Below are positions 7,410 to 15,782 of a stretch of 49,179 nt of DNA, piece after piece (positions within the stretch are counted from its first letter, which is position 1; each line of letters opens with the position of its first letter). This DNA is from Actinomycetes bacterium (GTDB lineage: Bacteria; Actinomycetota; Acidimicrobiia; Acidimicrobiales; RAAP-2): positions 1 through 49,179 of the forward strand of contig JAJYWG010000543.1 of NCBI GenBank assembly GCA_021791615.1, written 5' to 3'. The translations under genes and the position numbers were made by a program. Under the pieces are notes generated by a model that saw only the letters and a list, made by a program, of their open reading frames with translations, was not told the origin of the DNA and searched no databases.

Positions 7410-8441
7410 GTGCAGATGACGAACGCCGTTGAGACCAATGATCGCATGGCCACCGCAGCGCCGGGGGACGAGCTCGCGAATGCCCGCGGGGAAGCCTCCG
7501 GTACAGCGCGGACCACATCATCTGGCGCGACGACATCCTCCTGCCGTTCCGCGGACCACCTGGACCTGCTCGAGTCCCACGCGGTCTTCGTGATGAGGGA
7601 AGTGGCTGCGGAGTCCGAGCGTCCGGTCCTGCTGTTCAGCGGAGGAAAGGACTCGGCGGTGCTCCTCCATCTGGCGGCGAAGGCGTTCCGCCCTGGCGGC
7701 TTTCCGTTCCCGGTGATGCATATCGACACCGGGCACAACTTCTCGGAGGTGCTGGAGTTCCGCGATCGTCGGATCGCCGAGCTGGGCGAGCGGCTCTTGG
7801 TGGCGAAAGTGCAGGACTCGATCGACCGTGGACGCGTTCTCGACCCGGGGCCAGGTGCCAGCCGCAACCGGCTCCAGACGGCGACGCTCCTGGACGCCAT
7901 CGCCGAGCACTCTTTCGACGCCTGCATCGGCGGCGCTCGGCGCGACGAGGACAAGGCCCGTGCGAAAGAGCGCGTCCTGTCGTTCCGCAATGCCTTCGGC
8001 CAGTGGGACCCCAAGCGCCAGCGCCCGGAGCTGTGGCAGCTCTACCAGGGGCGCGTGCAGGCCGGCGAACAGGTGCGGGCGTTTCCCCTCTCGGACTGGA
8101 CCGAACTGGACATCTGGCAGTACGTGCTCCGAGAGGAGCTCGAGCTGCCGTCGATCTACTTCTCCCACCGGCGCGAGGTCGTTGCCCGCGATGGGATGCT
8201 GTTGGCTGTCAGCGAGTGGGTCCAGCCCGGCGAGGGCGAAGAGGTCACCGAGGAGACGGTCCGGTTCCGCACCGTCGGTGACGCGACCTGCACCGGAGCC
8301 GTCAGGTCAAAGGCCTCGACGGTCGCCCAGGTCATCGCCGAGGTCGCCGCATCGCGCATCTCCGAAAGGGGGGCCACCCGGGCCGACGACCGCTTCTCGG
8401 AGACGGCCATGGAAGACCGCAAGCGCGAAGGGTACTTCTAA
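7410..8441 (+). CDS. cysD: Sulfate adenylyltransferase subunit 2 CysD
   Basis: 343 residues. With CysN it makes APS from sulfate and ATP. The N-type PP-loop is LLFSGGKDSAVLLHL, followed by MHIDTGHNFSEVLEFRD, CIGGARRDEDKARAKERV, FPLSDWTELDIWQYV and ATCTGAVRSKA, all hallmark blocks of the CysD family. The N-terminal 40 residues are a Thr/Ser/Ala-rich extension. GTG at 7410 is used, with GGGAGGG just upstream; an ATG 6 nt later is possible. The stop lies 2 nt before the cysN start, so the two subunits are co-translated. It heads the plus-strand arm of the sulfur island. Confidence 0.95.
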   Translation: MQMTNAVETNDRMATAAPGDELANARGEASGTARTTSSGATTSSCRSADHLDLLESHAVFVMREVAAESERPVLLFSGGKDSAVLLHLAAKAFRPGGFPFPVMHIDTGHNFSEVLEFRDRRIAELGERLLVAKVQDSIDRGRVLDPGPGASRNRLQTATLLDAIAEHSFDACIGGARRDEDKARAKERVLSFRNAFGQWDPKRQRPELWQLYQGRVQAGEQVRAFPLSDWTELDIWQYVLREELELPSIYFSHRREVVARDGMLLAVSEWVQPGEGEEVTEETVRFRTVGDATCTGAVRSKASTVAQVIAEVAASRISERGATRADDRFSETAMEDRKREGYF

Positions 8442-8443
8442 AG

Positions 8444-9790
8444 GTGCCCGCTCCGGAGCGGACCCAGACGCCGTGCGGCGCGGTCGAGCATGCCACCGCC
8501 GCGCCGATGGACCTCTTGAGGTTCGCGTCCGTCGGGTCGGTCGACGACGGGAAGTCGACGCTCATCGGACGGCTGCTCTTCGATACCCGCCAGCTCTTCG
8601 AGGACCAGATCGAGGCGGTGGCCGCTGCATCCGAGCGTCGCGGTGTCGGTGACGTCGACCTCGCGTTCGTGACCGACGGGCTCCGGGCCGAGCGCGAGCA
8701 GGGGATCACCATCGACGTCGCCTACCGCTACGCGGCCACTCCTCGGCGCAAGTTCATCATCGCCGACTGCCCCGGCCACGTGCAGTACACGAGAAACATG
8801 GCCACCGGAGCATCGACCGCGGACTTGGCGCTCCTTGTCGTCGACGCCACCGTCGGGCTGCGCGAGCAGACCCGGCGCCACGCCTGTATCGCCGCCCTCC
8901 TGGGCGTGGACCAGTTCGTGGTCTGCGCCAACAAGATGGACCTCGTGGACTGGGACGAGGGGACGTTCGGCAAAGTGGCGAGCGAGATCAGCTCGCTCAC
9001 CCGGCGGCTCGGGGTGAGTTCCACGACGGTCATCCCCACGTCGGCCCTCTTCGGGGACTATGTGGTCGAGCCGTCAGATGCTGCGCCGTGGTACCAAGGA
9101 CCCACGGTCCTGGGTGCGCTCGAGTCCGCACCGGCCGGACGCTGGGCTGCCGTGCACGGCCGTCATCGGGGTGCTGCGTCGAGGCTCCCGGTCCAATGGG
9201 TCCTGCGCCAGCCCGGTGGGGGGCGCAGCTACGCCGGGATGGTGAACGGCGGCACGCTGCGCCGAGGAGACCGAATTGTCGTCCTCCCGGAGGGTCGGGA
9301 GTCCACCGTGGCGCTGATCGAGACCTACGACGGCCCGCTCCCTGAGGCACCTGTCGGAATGTCGGTCTCCGTACACCTCGCGGACGACCTCGACGTGTCG
9401 CGCGGCGACCTCATCTCCTCGGCCGACGATCCCCCGCGAGTGGTGGATGAGCTCGAGGCCACGGTGTGCTGGTTTGGCGAGAGGGAGCTCAGAGCCGGCG
9501 AGCGTCTCCAGATCAAGCACACCACTCGCGTGACCCCGGTGATCGTCGAGGATGTTCGTGCCCGTTTGGACGTGAACGCACTGCGTCTCGACCCGGTTGA
9601 GGAGCTGCGCGACAACGACATCGGCGTCGTGAGGCTCAAGACCGCCACTCCGCTTGCCGTCGATCTCTACCATCAGGACCGCATCACCGGCAGCTTCGTC
9701 CTGGTGGAGGAAGCCACCCACGCGACCGTGGCTGCGGGCATGGTCGGCGAGCCCGAGCTGGTCGATGGCGAAAAGCACGGCCGCTCCTGA
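8444..9790 (+). CDS. cysN: Sulfate adenylyltransferase subunit 1 (GTPase) CysN
   Basis: 448 residues; an EF-Tu-like GTPase that drives APS formation by CysD. The G-box motifs are GSVDDGKST (G1), DCPGHVQYTRNM (G3) and NKMDLVDW (G4), followed by two beta-barrel domains. There is no APS kinase (CysC) domain at the C-terminus, unlike the fused NodQ/CysNC form of mycobacteria, which agrees with direct reduction of APS by CysH. The start is GTG 2 nt after cysD. Confidence 0.95.
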   Translation: MPAPERTQTPCGAVEHATAAPMDLLRFASVGSVDDGKSTLIGRLLFDTRQLFEDQIEAVAAASERRGVGDVDLAFVTDGLRAEREQGITIDVAYRYAATPRRKFIIADCPGHVQYTRNMATGASTADLALLVVDATVGLREQTRRHACIAALLGVDQFVVCANKMDLVDWDEGTFGKVASEISSLTRRLGVSSTTVIPTSALFGDYVVEPSDAAPWYQGPTVLGALESAPAGRWAAVHGRHRGAASRLPVQWVLRQPGGGRSYAGMVNGGTLRRGDRIVVLPEGRESTVALIETYDGPLPEAPVGMSVSVHLADDLDVSRGDLISSADDPPRVVDELEATVCWFGERELRAGERLQIKHTTRVTPVIVEDVRARLDVNALRLDPVEELRDNDIGVVRLKTATPLAVDLYHQDRITGSFVLVEEATHATVAAGMVGEPELVDGEKHGRS

Positions 9791-9848
9791 GCCGCAGCGG
9801 CGTCTTCGCGAGACAGGCAACGGGTTCGGGTCGTCTCCCCCTCACCCG

Positions 9849-10580
9849 ATGTACCCGGTCGTGCTCCGCCTCGCCGGACGGCGCTGCCTGGTCGTGGGGG
9901 GCGGGAGCGTCGCAGCCCGCAAGGTCACAGGGCTCGCCAGATGCGGCGCATCGGTGACCGTGATCGCCCCCGAGATCGGCGCGGATATGGAGCGCTTGTC
10001 GAACCGGCTGACCGCGGCTGATGACCGAGCCCCCAGCGGGCAGGCGGGCGCAGCTGCTGGCTGGTTCGGGAGCGGGCAGGCGGGGGACGTGACCATCGTG
10101 CGCCGTGGGTACGCACCGGGTGACGCCGGCAACTACCGGCTGGTCATCACCGCCACTGGGACACCCTCGGTGGACCGGGCCGTCGCCGTCGACGCTGATC
10201 GGGCCGGTGTGTGGGTGAACAGCGCGGACGACCCCGACCACTGCAGCTTCTACCTCCCGTCCGTCCACCGTGACGGTCCGGTGACCGTGGCGGTGTCGAC
10301 GTCGGGGCTCAGCCCGGCCCTGGCCTCCTGGCTCCGACGGAAGATCGCCGACGAGCTCGTCCCTGGAGCCGGACGACTGGCCCAGCTTTTCGGCGACGCC
10401 CGAACGCGCCTCCGGTCCGCAGGGCGTTCCACGGGTGACGTGCGCTGGTCGGCGCTGCTCGACGCCGGGCTGCTCGACCAGGTGGGCTCCGGGGATCTCG
10501 AGGGCGCCCGGCAGGCTGTCGACCAGGCGCTGCGTTCCGTACGCGGCGCGGGGCACGGAGCGCCGATCGCCGATCGCTGA
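9849..10580 (+). CDS. Precorrin-2 dehydrogenase/sirohydrochlorin ferrochelatase (CysG N-terminal type)
   Basis: 243 residues beginning MYPVVLRLAGRRCLVVGGG, a Rossmann NAD-binding start typical of CysG-N/Met8/SirC proteins. VWVNSADDPDHCSFYLP and VTVAVSTSGLSPALASWLRRKI are further family signatures. It would oxidise precorrin-2 and possibly insert iron to finish siroheme, the cofactor of the reductase in the opposite arm. There is a Gly/Ala-rich insertion after about residue 55 (residues about 60-80). No uroporphyrinogen methyltransferase domain is attached. I start at the canonical MYP although no clear ribosome binding site precedes it; an in-frame ATG at 9765, inside cysN, is an alternative. 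The end of the gene runs into short GCTGAT(C/T) repeats. Confidence 0.88.
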   Translation: MYPVVLRLAGRRCLVVGGGSVAARKVTGLARCGASVTVIAPEIGADMERLSNRLTAADDRAPSGQAGAAAGWFGSGQAGDVTIVRRGYAPGDAGNYRLVITATGTPSVDRAVAVDADRAGVWVNSADDPDHCSFYLPSVHRDGPVTVAVSTSGLSPALASWLRRKIADELVPGAGRLAQLFGDARTRLRSAGRSTGDVRWSALLDAGLLDQVGSGDLEGARQAVDQALRSVRGAGHGAPIADR

Positions 10581-10694
10581 TCGCTGATTGCTGATTGCCG
10601 CGCCACACGCCACGGCGCTCGGCGCGCGGCGTGCGGCGCGCTGCGCGGGCTTCGGCGCGTCACGCCGGCAGGCGAACCTGGACAGACGACCCGT

Positions 10695-11270
10695 TCATGG
10701 CCGGGCGACCATCAGCACGATCGCAGCGAGCAGCACCCCGACCAGCAGGGTGGCGGTGACGCAGACCGAGCGACAGGTCCGCAGGAGCTCAGCTCGCTGC
10801 TTGCCGCCCGCGTCACTGTCGCCACTCTCGCCGTGCTCCCCGATGTCCCCGCTCTCACCGGTCGCCACCAACGCCTGGATCCGTCGCTCGGCCGGCCAGT
10901 GGAGCCATTCGGCCACAAGCGTCGCGATCACCCACAGTCCGAGACCGGCTTGGACCCAGGCATCACCGAACCCGAAACGGCCAGAGGAGAGCGCGAGGAG
11001 CACGACCCCGAAGACTGGGACGGCGTACAGGACGCGAGCGACCCAGTTGACACCCGGGGCGAAATACTCCCTGAGTGACTGGGGAAACGGGGCGGCACGC
11101 CCTGCCGAGCTGCGGCCAAAGGACCAGAGCCGGCCCGCCTGGACGCCGCTCACCACGACGGCCCCCAGCCCGACGACGACCGCGGTGACGTGAAGGAGCA
11201 GGACTACGTCGAACGCCGGCCCGGTAGGAGGTCGGTGAGCGTGCCCCGAGGCGAGCAGCCGTGCATGCAC
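10695..11270 (-). CDS. DUF2269-like integral membrane protein
   Basis: About 191 residues if the GTG at 11270 is the start; the true start is uncertain. It begins its first membrane helix with FDVVLLLHVTAVVVGLGA and has three more hydrophobic segments (VLYAVPVFGVVLLAL, AGLGLWVIATLVAEWL, CVTATLLVGVLLAAIVLM), so four helices, with a Gly/Asp/Glu-rich cytosolic loop before the last. The pattern resembles DUF2269 proteins, whose function is unknown. It faces the siroheme gene convergently and galT divergently. Confidence 0.7.
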   Translation of the reverse strand: MHARLLASGHAHRPPTGPAFDVVLLLHVTAVVVGLGAVVVSGVQAGRLWSFGRSSAGRAAPFPQSLREYFAPGVNWVARVLYAVPVFGVVLLALSSGRFGFGDAWVQAGLGLWVIATLVAEWLHWPAERRIQALVATGESGDIGEHGESGDSDAGGKQRAELLRTCRSVCVTATLLVGVLLAAIVLMVARP

Positions 11271-11591
11271 AGACCGACATTGTCGCTCGTCCCGCGGCCC
11301 CCGCCGGTTCGCCGCACATTTGCCGCCCGGCCGAGCCACCCCCGATGGCGGGGTACGGCCAAGTGGCCCCGGACATGACCGGCAGGCGAGCACGAGCCCA
11401 GGACTTCCGTCCTGGGAAGGACGTCAACGAATTGGCGCGAGACTGGCGCCGAACTGGCGCGGGATCGGCATAGGTGTCACGTTCTCCGACCTTTCGGGAG
11501 GTACCGTAGAGTTTGCACAGCGTGTGCACTCCCGGACCGTCTGGGGGCGACCTTCACGAGATGAGCAGGCCATGACTAAGAAGGGCGAAAA
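11271..11591. promoter_or_regulatory. Spacer between the membrane protein gene and galT
   Basis: 321 bases. The left two thirds show nothing convincing. The right end holds TAGAGT (11507-11512, fits a TANNNT -10 box), a perfect palindrome directly after it, and two overlapping mini-ORFs leading into galT. No good -35 element is visible. Confidence 0.4.
11514..11528. promoter_or_regulatory. Inverted repeat TGCACA-GCG-TGTGCA upstream of galT
   Basis: A perfect 6+6 bp inverted repeat with a 3-bp spacer lies 2 bp after the TAGAGT box, where the transcription start would be. That is a typical repressor operator position. The regulator is unknown. Confidence 0.45.
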
Positions 11592-11595
11592 TTGA
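11561..11595 (+). other. Two overlapping leader mini-ORFs before galT
   Basis: ATG at 11561 opens MSRP and stops at 11575; its stop shares ATGA with a second ATG at 11572 that encodes MTKKGEN and stops at 11595; that stop shares TTGA with the galT TTG start at 11592. Each overlap is 4 nt. This is either a translational coupling relay or chance; neither mini-ORF has a strong ribosome binding site. Confidence 0.35.
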
Positions 11596-12575
11596 ACCAG
11601 CTCCGGCTCGACCCCCTCTCGGGGAGATGGGTGGTCGTGAGCACCGTGCGAGCTGACCGGCCCGCCGCCTTCGTCACCCGTTGCCGCGATGTCGAGGAGC
11701 ACAGCGACCGTCCCTGCCCGTTCTGTCCAGGCAACGAGGAGGCCAGCCCGCCCGCCCTCGAGACCTACGGGCCTTCGGGCTCTTGGCTCGTCCGGGTCGT
11801 GCCGAACCTCTACCCGGCGTTCACCGGAGACGAGCCGTTCGTCGTGACCAACCGGGGGCCGGTGTTCACCCAGGCGTCAGCCGGAGGGATCCACGAAGTG
11901 CTGATCCTCTCACCAGACCACGAGGCGACCTGGTCCATGCTTTCCGACGATCAGGCCAGTCTCGTGATGGCAGCCCTGCGAGACCGAGTGGAGGAGCACT
12001 CCCAGCTCCCTCACCTTCGCTACAGCCAGGCAATCGTCAACTGCGGTCGCGAGGCCGGGGCCTCGCTGGAGCACCCGCACGGGCAGCTGATGGGTATGTC
12101 GTTCGTACCGCGAGAGCTCGCAGAAGAGCAGGCGCGATTCGCTCGCTTCGCCGGGAGCTGTCTGTTGTGCACCACCATCGACGCCGAAGAGTCCGAAGGG
12201 TTTCGAGTCGTCTATGCCGACGATCGAGTAGTCGTCGTCTGTCCCTTCTGGAGCGCGACGCCCTACGAGATGCTGGTGATCCCGAGATCGCACTACGCCC
12301 ACCTCTACCGGAGCCCCACCGAGGACCTGATCTCCGTAGGGCAAGCGATCAAGCGTGCGCTGGCTCAACTCCAGCAGGCGATCGGTGACGTCGCGTACAA
12401 CCTCGTCTTCCACTCTGCTCCCTACCGAGTGAACGAGCCGTACCACTGGCACGTCCATGTGTGGCCGAAAGCCACGACCCGGGCCGGCTTCGAGATGGGG
12501 ACGGGTGTCGCGATCAACATCGTGAACCCCGAACAGGCCGCCGATCAGCTCCGGGCGGGAGTGCTCACCGGCTGA
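11592..12575 (+). CDS. galT: Galactose-1-phosphate uridylyltransferase GalT
   Basis: 327 residues from a TTG start. It exchanges UMP between UDP-glucose and galactose-1-phosphate (Leloir pathway). LSGRWVVVSTVRADRP, PCPFCPGNE, the nucleophile loop EHPHGQLMGMSF (HPHGQ) and the C-terminal EPYHWHVHVWPK are all diagnostic of the HIT-superfamily GalT family. The CPFC and LLCTTI cysteines may bind a structural metal. No other Leloir gene (galK, galE) is adjacent. GGG in AAGGGCG is the only hint of a ribosome binding site, so translation may depend on the leader mini-ORFs. Confidence 0.93.
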   Translation: MNQLRLDPLSGRWVVVSTVRADRPAAFVTRCRDVEEHSDRPCPFCPGNEEASPPALETYGPSGSWLVRVVPNLYPAFTGDEPFVVTNRGPVFTQASAGGIHEVLILSPDHEATWSMLSDDQASLVMAALRDRVEEHSQLPHLRYSQAIVNCGREAGASLEHPHGQLMGMSFVPRELAEEQARFARFAGSCLLCTTIDAEESEGFRVVYADDRVVVVCPFWSATPYEMLVIPRSHYAHLYRSPTEDLISVGQAIKRALAQLQQAIGDVAYNLVFHSAPYRVNEPYHWHVHVWPKATTRAGFEMGTGVAINIVNPEQAADQLRAGVLTG

Positions 12576-12621
12576 GGCAGGTCGAGGGTCGACGTCGAGC
12601 TCGCGAGCGATCGGGTGGTGG

Positions 12622-12650
12622 TTGACGAGCGGGTACCGTGCCAGTACGGT
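12622..12650 (+). promoter_or_regulatory. Sigma-70-type promoter before the SGNH hydrolase gene
   Basis: TTGACG (12622-12627) and TACGGT (12645-12650) are separated by exactly 17 bp and fit the actinobacterial housekeeping consensus. The transcription start would be near 12657, giving a leader of about 84 nt. Confidence 0.6.
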
Positions 12651-12740
12651 CGGCTGGCAGGTGCCGCAGAGAGCGGCGCTCAGGCGGCGAACGGGGGAAG
12701 ATTGGCCCGACGAAATGCCCGACCAGGTGAAGGGTGTGTC

Positions 12741-14579
12741 GTGCCATGGATGTCGGGCACGCGACGAAGCTCAATTGCCTCTCGCGCCTTCACCTTGAAG
12801 AGCGTCTCGATCCTTGCTGCATTGGCCTTGGGAGCCGCCCTTGGGATCGGCATCGGACCCGCGGCAGCGGTTACCCGGGCAGCGGTTACCCGGGCAGCTA
12901 CTACCCCGCTCGCCTATGCCGCCCTGGGCGACTCCTACGCCTCGGGGCCTGACATCCCGACGCAGATGAACGATCCTTCTGGATGCGCACGCTCCACCAA
13001 CAACTACGCCCATGTCATCGCACGAGACCTGGGGCTCACACTCACCGACGCCACCTGCAGCGGGGCCACGACCACAGACTTCACCGGCTCGCAATCCACG
13101 TCGACAGGCACCAATCCACCGCAGCTCGACGCGGTCACCTCGAACGACTCGGTGGTCACTGCCACCGTCGGCGGAGACAATCTCGGCTTCACCAGCATCA
13201 TCGAGCACTGCGTCGCCGCGACCCCCGATGGGCCGCCGATCGAGGGGGTCGTTGACCACTACTTCAACTGCAAGAACTACTACGACCCGACAGGGACGGC
13301 CGCGGGCACACAGCTCTCGGCCAAGATCACGGCCATCGCTCCAAAGATCGCCGGGGTCCTCCAGGACATCCATGCTCGTGCGCCCCATGCATCGGTCTAC
13401 CTGATCGGCTATCCGGACATCGTCCCGCCTCCGCCGAGCACGGGCTGCTGGCCGACATTGCCCTTCACCACCACCGACGCTCCATACTTGCGAAGCATCG
13501 AGATCGACCTCGACCAGATGCTGGCCTCCACCGCGGCGGCGAATGGAGCGACGTACATCGACACCTACACAGCCAGTGAGCCATACAACTCCTGTACGGG
13601 GAGCAGCACGCGCTGGATCTCCCCAATCATCCCCGCAACAGCCGCGTCCTACCCCGTCCACCCCAATAAAGCCGGTGAGGCGGGGATGGCTGGGATCGCC
13701 GAGCCGATCATCAAAGCTCATCTCCCGACGGCCACAGGGACCACGATTACAGGGACTCCTACAGGCACTGGCTCGACAGCACACACTGAGGGGTACTGGC
13801 TCGTGGGAGCAGACGGGGGGATCTTCACCTTCGGCGCGGCCCACTTCTACGGGTCCACCGGGTCCATGCACCTCCAGCGGCCAGTCGTGGGGATCACCCC
13901 GACGGCGACCGATCAGGGGTACTGGCTGGTCGCAGCGGACGGTGGGATCTTCAGCTTTGGCGATGCGAGCTTCTTCGGATCGATCCCAGGGTTCCATATC
14001 GGGCCCGCCGGTACACCCGGACCGGGCAAGCACCTCAACGCGCCGATCATCGGGATGGTGCCGAGCGTGGGAGGCGGTGGGTACTACATGGTGGCCTCCG
14101 ACGGCGGCGTCTTTGCGTTCGGCGATGCCCACTTCGCCGGATCCTGCCCGGCTCTCCCTCATGGCTGCGACGCGCCGGCGATCGCCGCAGTCCCCGACGC
14201 GACCGGCCAGGGGTACTGGGTCGTCACCTCGATCGGCAGTGTGTACGCCTTCGGCGATGCCAGATTCGCCGGGTCGGTGAGCAGTGCGCCGTCACCAATC
14301 GTCGACGCAGTCCGCACGCCGAATGGTGGCGGCTACTGGATCCTCGACGCGAGCGGCAACGTCTACGCCTTCGGTGACGCACGGAATTTCGGTGGACTCC
14401 CGGCCGGGACCACCAGCCAATCCGATCCGGCCAGCTCCATCATGGCCACGGTCGATGGCGGCGGCTACTGGGTCGTGATGGCCGACGGAGCGGTCTGGAG
14501 CTTTGGCAATGCGACCTACCAGGGAGGAATGGCCGGCAAGGCCTTGAACGCTCCCATCATCGCTTCCTCCGGCTGGTAA
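12741..14579 (+). CDS. Secreted SGNH/GDSL hydrolase with C-terminal GYW repeat domain
   Basis: 612 residues from GTG 12741, which has AAGGG 6 nt upstream. A signal peptide (basic TRRSS, hydrophobic ILAALALGAALGIGIG, AAA) covers roughly residues 1-45. The SGNH domain has block I ALGDSYASG, a GGDNLGF block in the place of the usual GxND, and HPNKAG near its end for the catalytic His, close to streptomycete lipases/esterases. From residue 351 six repeats of about 40-50 residues follow, each of the form GYW(L/V)V-x-DGG(I/V)F-x-FGDA-x-F-GS; such repeats probably fold as a beta-propeller for surface or glycan binding. The substrate is unknown. A 15-bp direct duplication (12864-12893) doubles AVTRA after the signal peptide. 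Confidence 0.9.
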   Translation: MPWMSGTRRSSIASRAFTLKSVSILAALALGAALGIGIGPAAAVTRAAVTRAATTPLAYAALGDSYASGPDIPTQMNDPSGCARSTNNYAHVIARDLGLTLTDATCSGATTTDFTGSQSTSTGTNPPQLDAVTSNDSVVTATVGGDNLGFTSIIEHCVAATPDGPPIEGVVDHYFNCKNYYDPTGTAAGTQLSAKITAIAPKIAGVLQDIHARAPHASVYLIGYPDIVPPPPSTGCWPTLPFTTTDAPYLRSIEIDLDQMLASTAAANGATYIDTYTASEPYNSCTGSSTRWISPIIPATAASYPVHPNKAGEAGMAGIAEPIIKAHLPTATGTTITGTPTGTGSTAHTEGYWLVGADGGIFTFGAAHFYGSTGSMHLQRPVVGITPTATDQGYWLVAADGGIFSFGDASFFGSIPGFHIGPAGTPGPGKHLNAPIIGMVPSVGGGGYYMVASDGGVFAFGDAHFAGSCPALPHGCDAPAIAAVPDATGQGYWVVTSIGSVYAFGDARFAGSVSSAPSPIVDAVRTPNGGGYWILDASGNVYAFGDARNFGGLPAGTTSQSDPASSIMATVDGGGYWVVMADGAVWSFGNATYQGGMAGKALNAPIIASSGW

Positions 14580-14590
14580 GTCGGACCACC

Positions 14591-14675
14591 GACGCGTGAC
14601 GTCTGCGGACGCGTGGCGAGCGCGGACGCGTGGCGAGCGCGGACGCGTGACGAGCGCGGACGCGTGGCGAGCGGC
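14591..14675. repeat. 17-bp tandem repeat, 5 copies
   Basis: The unit GACGCGTGGCGAGCGCG is repeated five times head to tail (14591, 14608, 14625, 14642, 14659) with a few substitutions in copies 1 and 4. It fills the spacer between the convergent SGNH and phosphofructokinase genes. No spacers separate the units, so it is not a CRISPR. Confidence 0.92.
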
Positions 14676-14677
14676 GA

Positions 14678-15727
14678 TCAGGCAAAGAGCGGCCGTGCCA
14701 CGTGCGTCAGCAACGATCGATCCACCGTCTTGCTGTGGCCGACGGCCTCCTCGAGCGGCACCTGCACGATCTCGCCCGCCTGGAGCGCCACCATCATGCC
14801 GGTCTTGCCAGCGTGCATCGCGTCGACCGCGGCCACCCCGAACCTCGATGCCAGTACCCGGTCGTATGCCGTCGGGGTGCCGCCGCGCTGGATGTGGCCA
14901 AGGGCGGTGACCCGGGACTCGTAGCCGGTACGCTCCTCGATCTGCGTCGCCAACCACGCCCCGATCCCACCGAGCTGCACGTGACCGAACGCGTCGGTGC
15001 CACGGATCGACGCGACCTGGAGGGCAGCCTCGGCCTCGGGTCCCGGAGCAGGAAGTGCTCCCTCGGCGGCGACCACGACCGAGGAGTACTGGCCCCGCTC
15101 GTGCCGCTCGACGAGATGACCGCAGACCTCTCCCAAGTCGAACGGGATCTCCGGCACCAGGATTTCGGCGGCACCCCCGGCGATCCCGGCGTAGGTCGCG
15201 ATCCAACCGGCATGCCGGCCCATGACCTCGCAGACAATGACCCGGTGGTGAGACTCGGCGGTCGTCTGGAGCCGATCGATCGCCTCGGTCGCGATCTGTA
15301 CTGCGGTGTCAAACCCGAAGGTGACCTCAGTGCCCGAGAGGTCGTTGTCGATCGTCTTGGGCACCCCGACAGTACCGACACCGTGCGCCGCCAGGCCACG
15401 CGCGACCCCGAGAGTGTCGTCCCCACCGATCACCACCACGCCGTCCATCCCAAGCCTCGACAGGGTCGACAGCACACGATCGACGTCGTGCTCGTCGGCC
15501 AGCGGGTTCGTCCTCGACGTGCCCAAGATGGTGCCACCGGTGGCCTGGATCCCCCGGACGTCCGCCGGCGAAAGGGGACGTGCCCGTCCCTCGATCACCC
15601 CACGCCAGCCATCTTCGAACCCGACGACCTCATCACCGTGCAATTGGTGGGCGGTCAGGACGACCGCCCGGATCACGGCGTTGAGCCCGGGGCAGTCCCC
15701 GCCGCCGGTCAGCACCCCGATCTTCAT
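14678..15727 (-). CDS. Phosphofructokinase, PPi-dependent type by sequence
   Basis: 349 residues starting MKIGVLTGGGDCPGLN. The PFK family motifs are GGTILGTSR, VVIGGDDTLGVA, PKTIDNDL, EVMGRHAGWIA and GHIQRGGTPTAYDR. At the two positions that decide the phosphoryl donor it has D104 (GGDD) and K124 (PKTIDND), as in pyrophosphate-dependent enzymes; ATP-dependent ones have glycine at 104. It belongs to the actinobacterial group III lineage. The reaction would be reversible between fructose-6-phosphate and fructose-1,6-bisphosphate. GGGGAGG lies just before the ATG. It follows the sodA gene by 55 nt on the same strand. Confidence 0.92.
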   Translation of the reverse strand: MKIGVLTGGGDCPGLNAVIRAVVLTAHQLHGDEVVGFEDGWRGVIEGRARPLSPADVRGIQATGGTILGTSRTNPLADEHDVDRVLSTLSRLGMDGVVVIGGDDTLGVARGLAAHGVGTVGVPKTIDNDLSGTEVTFGFDTAVQIATEAIDRLQTTAESHHRVIVCEVMGRHAGWIATYAGIAGGAAEILVPEIPFDLGEVCGHLVERHERGQYSSVVVAAEGALPAPGPEAEAALQVASIRGTDAFGHVQLGGIGAWLATQIEERTGYESRVTALGHIQRGGTPTAYDRVLASRFGVAAVDAMHAGKTGMMVALQAGEIVQVPLEEAVGHSKTVDRSLLTHVARPLFA

Positions 15728-15782
15728 GCCACCTCCCCGCTCCACCGATCCCCCCTGAGCTGATCGGCAGAGCCGACACAGG

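Noticed and set aside
14591..14675. CRISPR array
   Set aside because: Units are directly abutting with no spacers and no cas genes are present; the same holds for 20526-20609 and 34684-34755.
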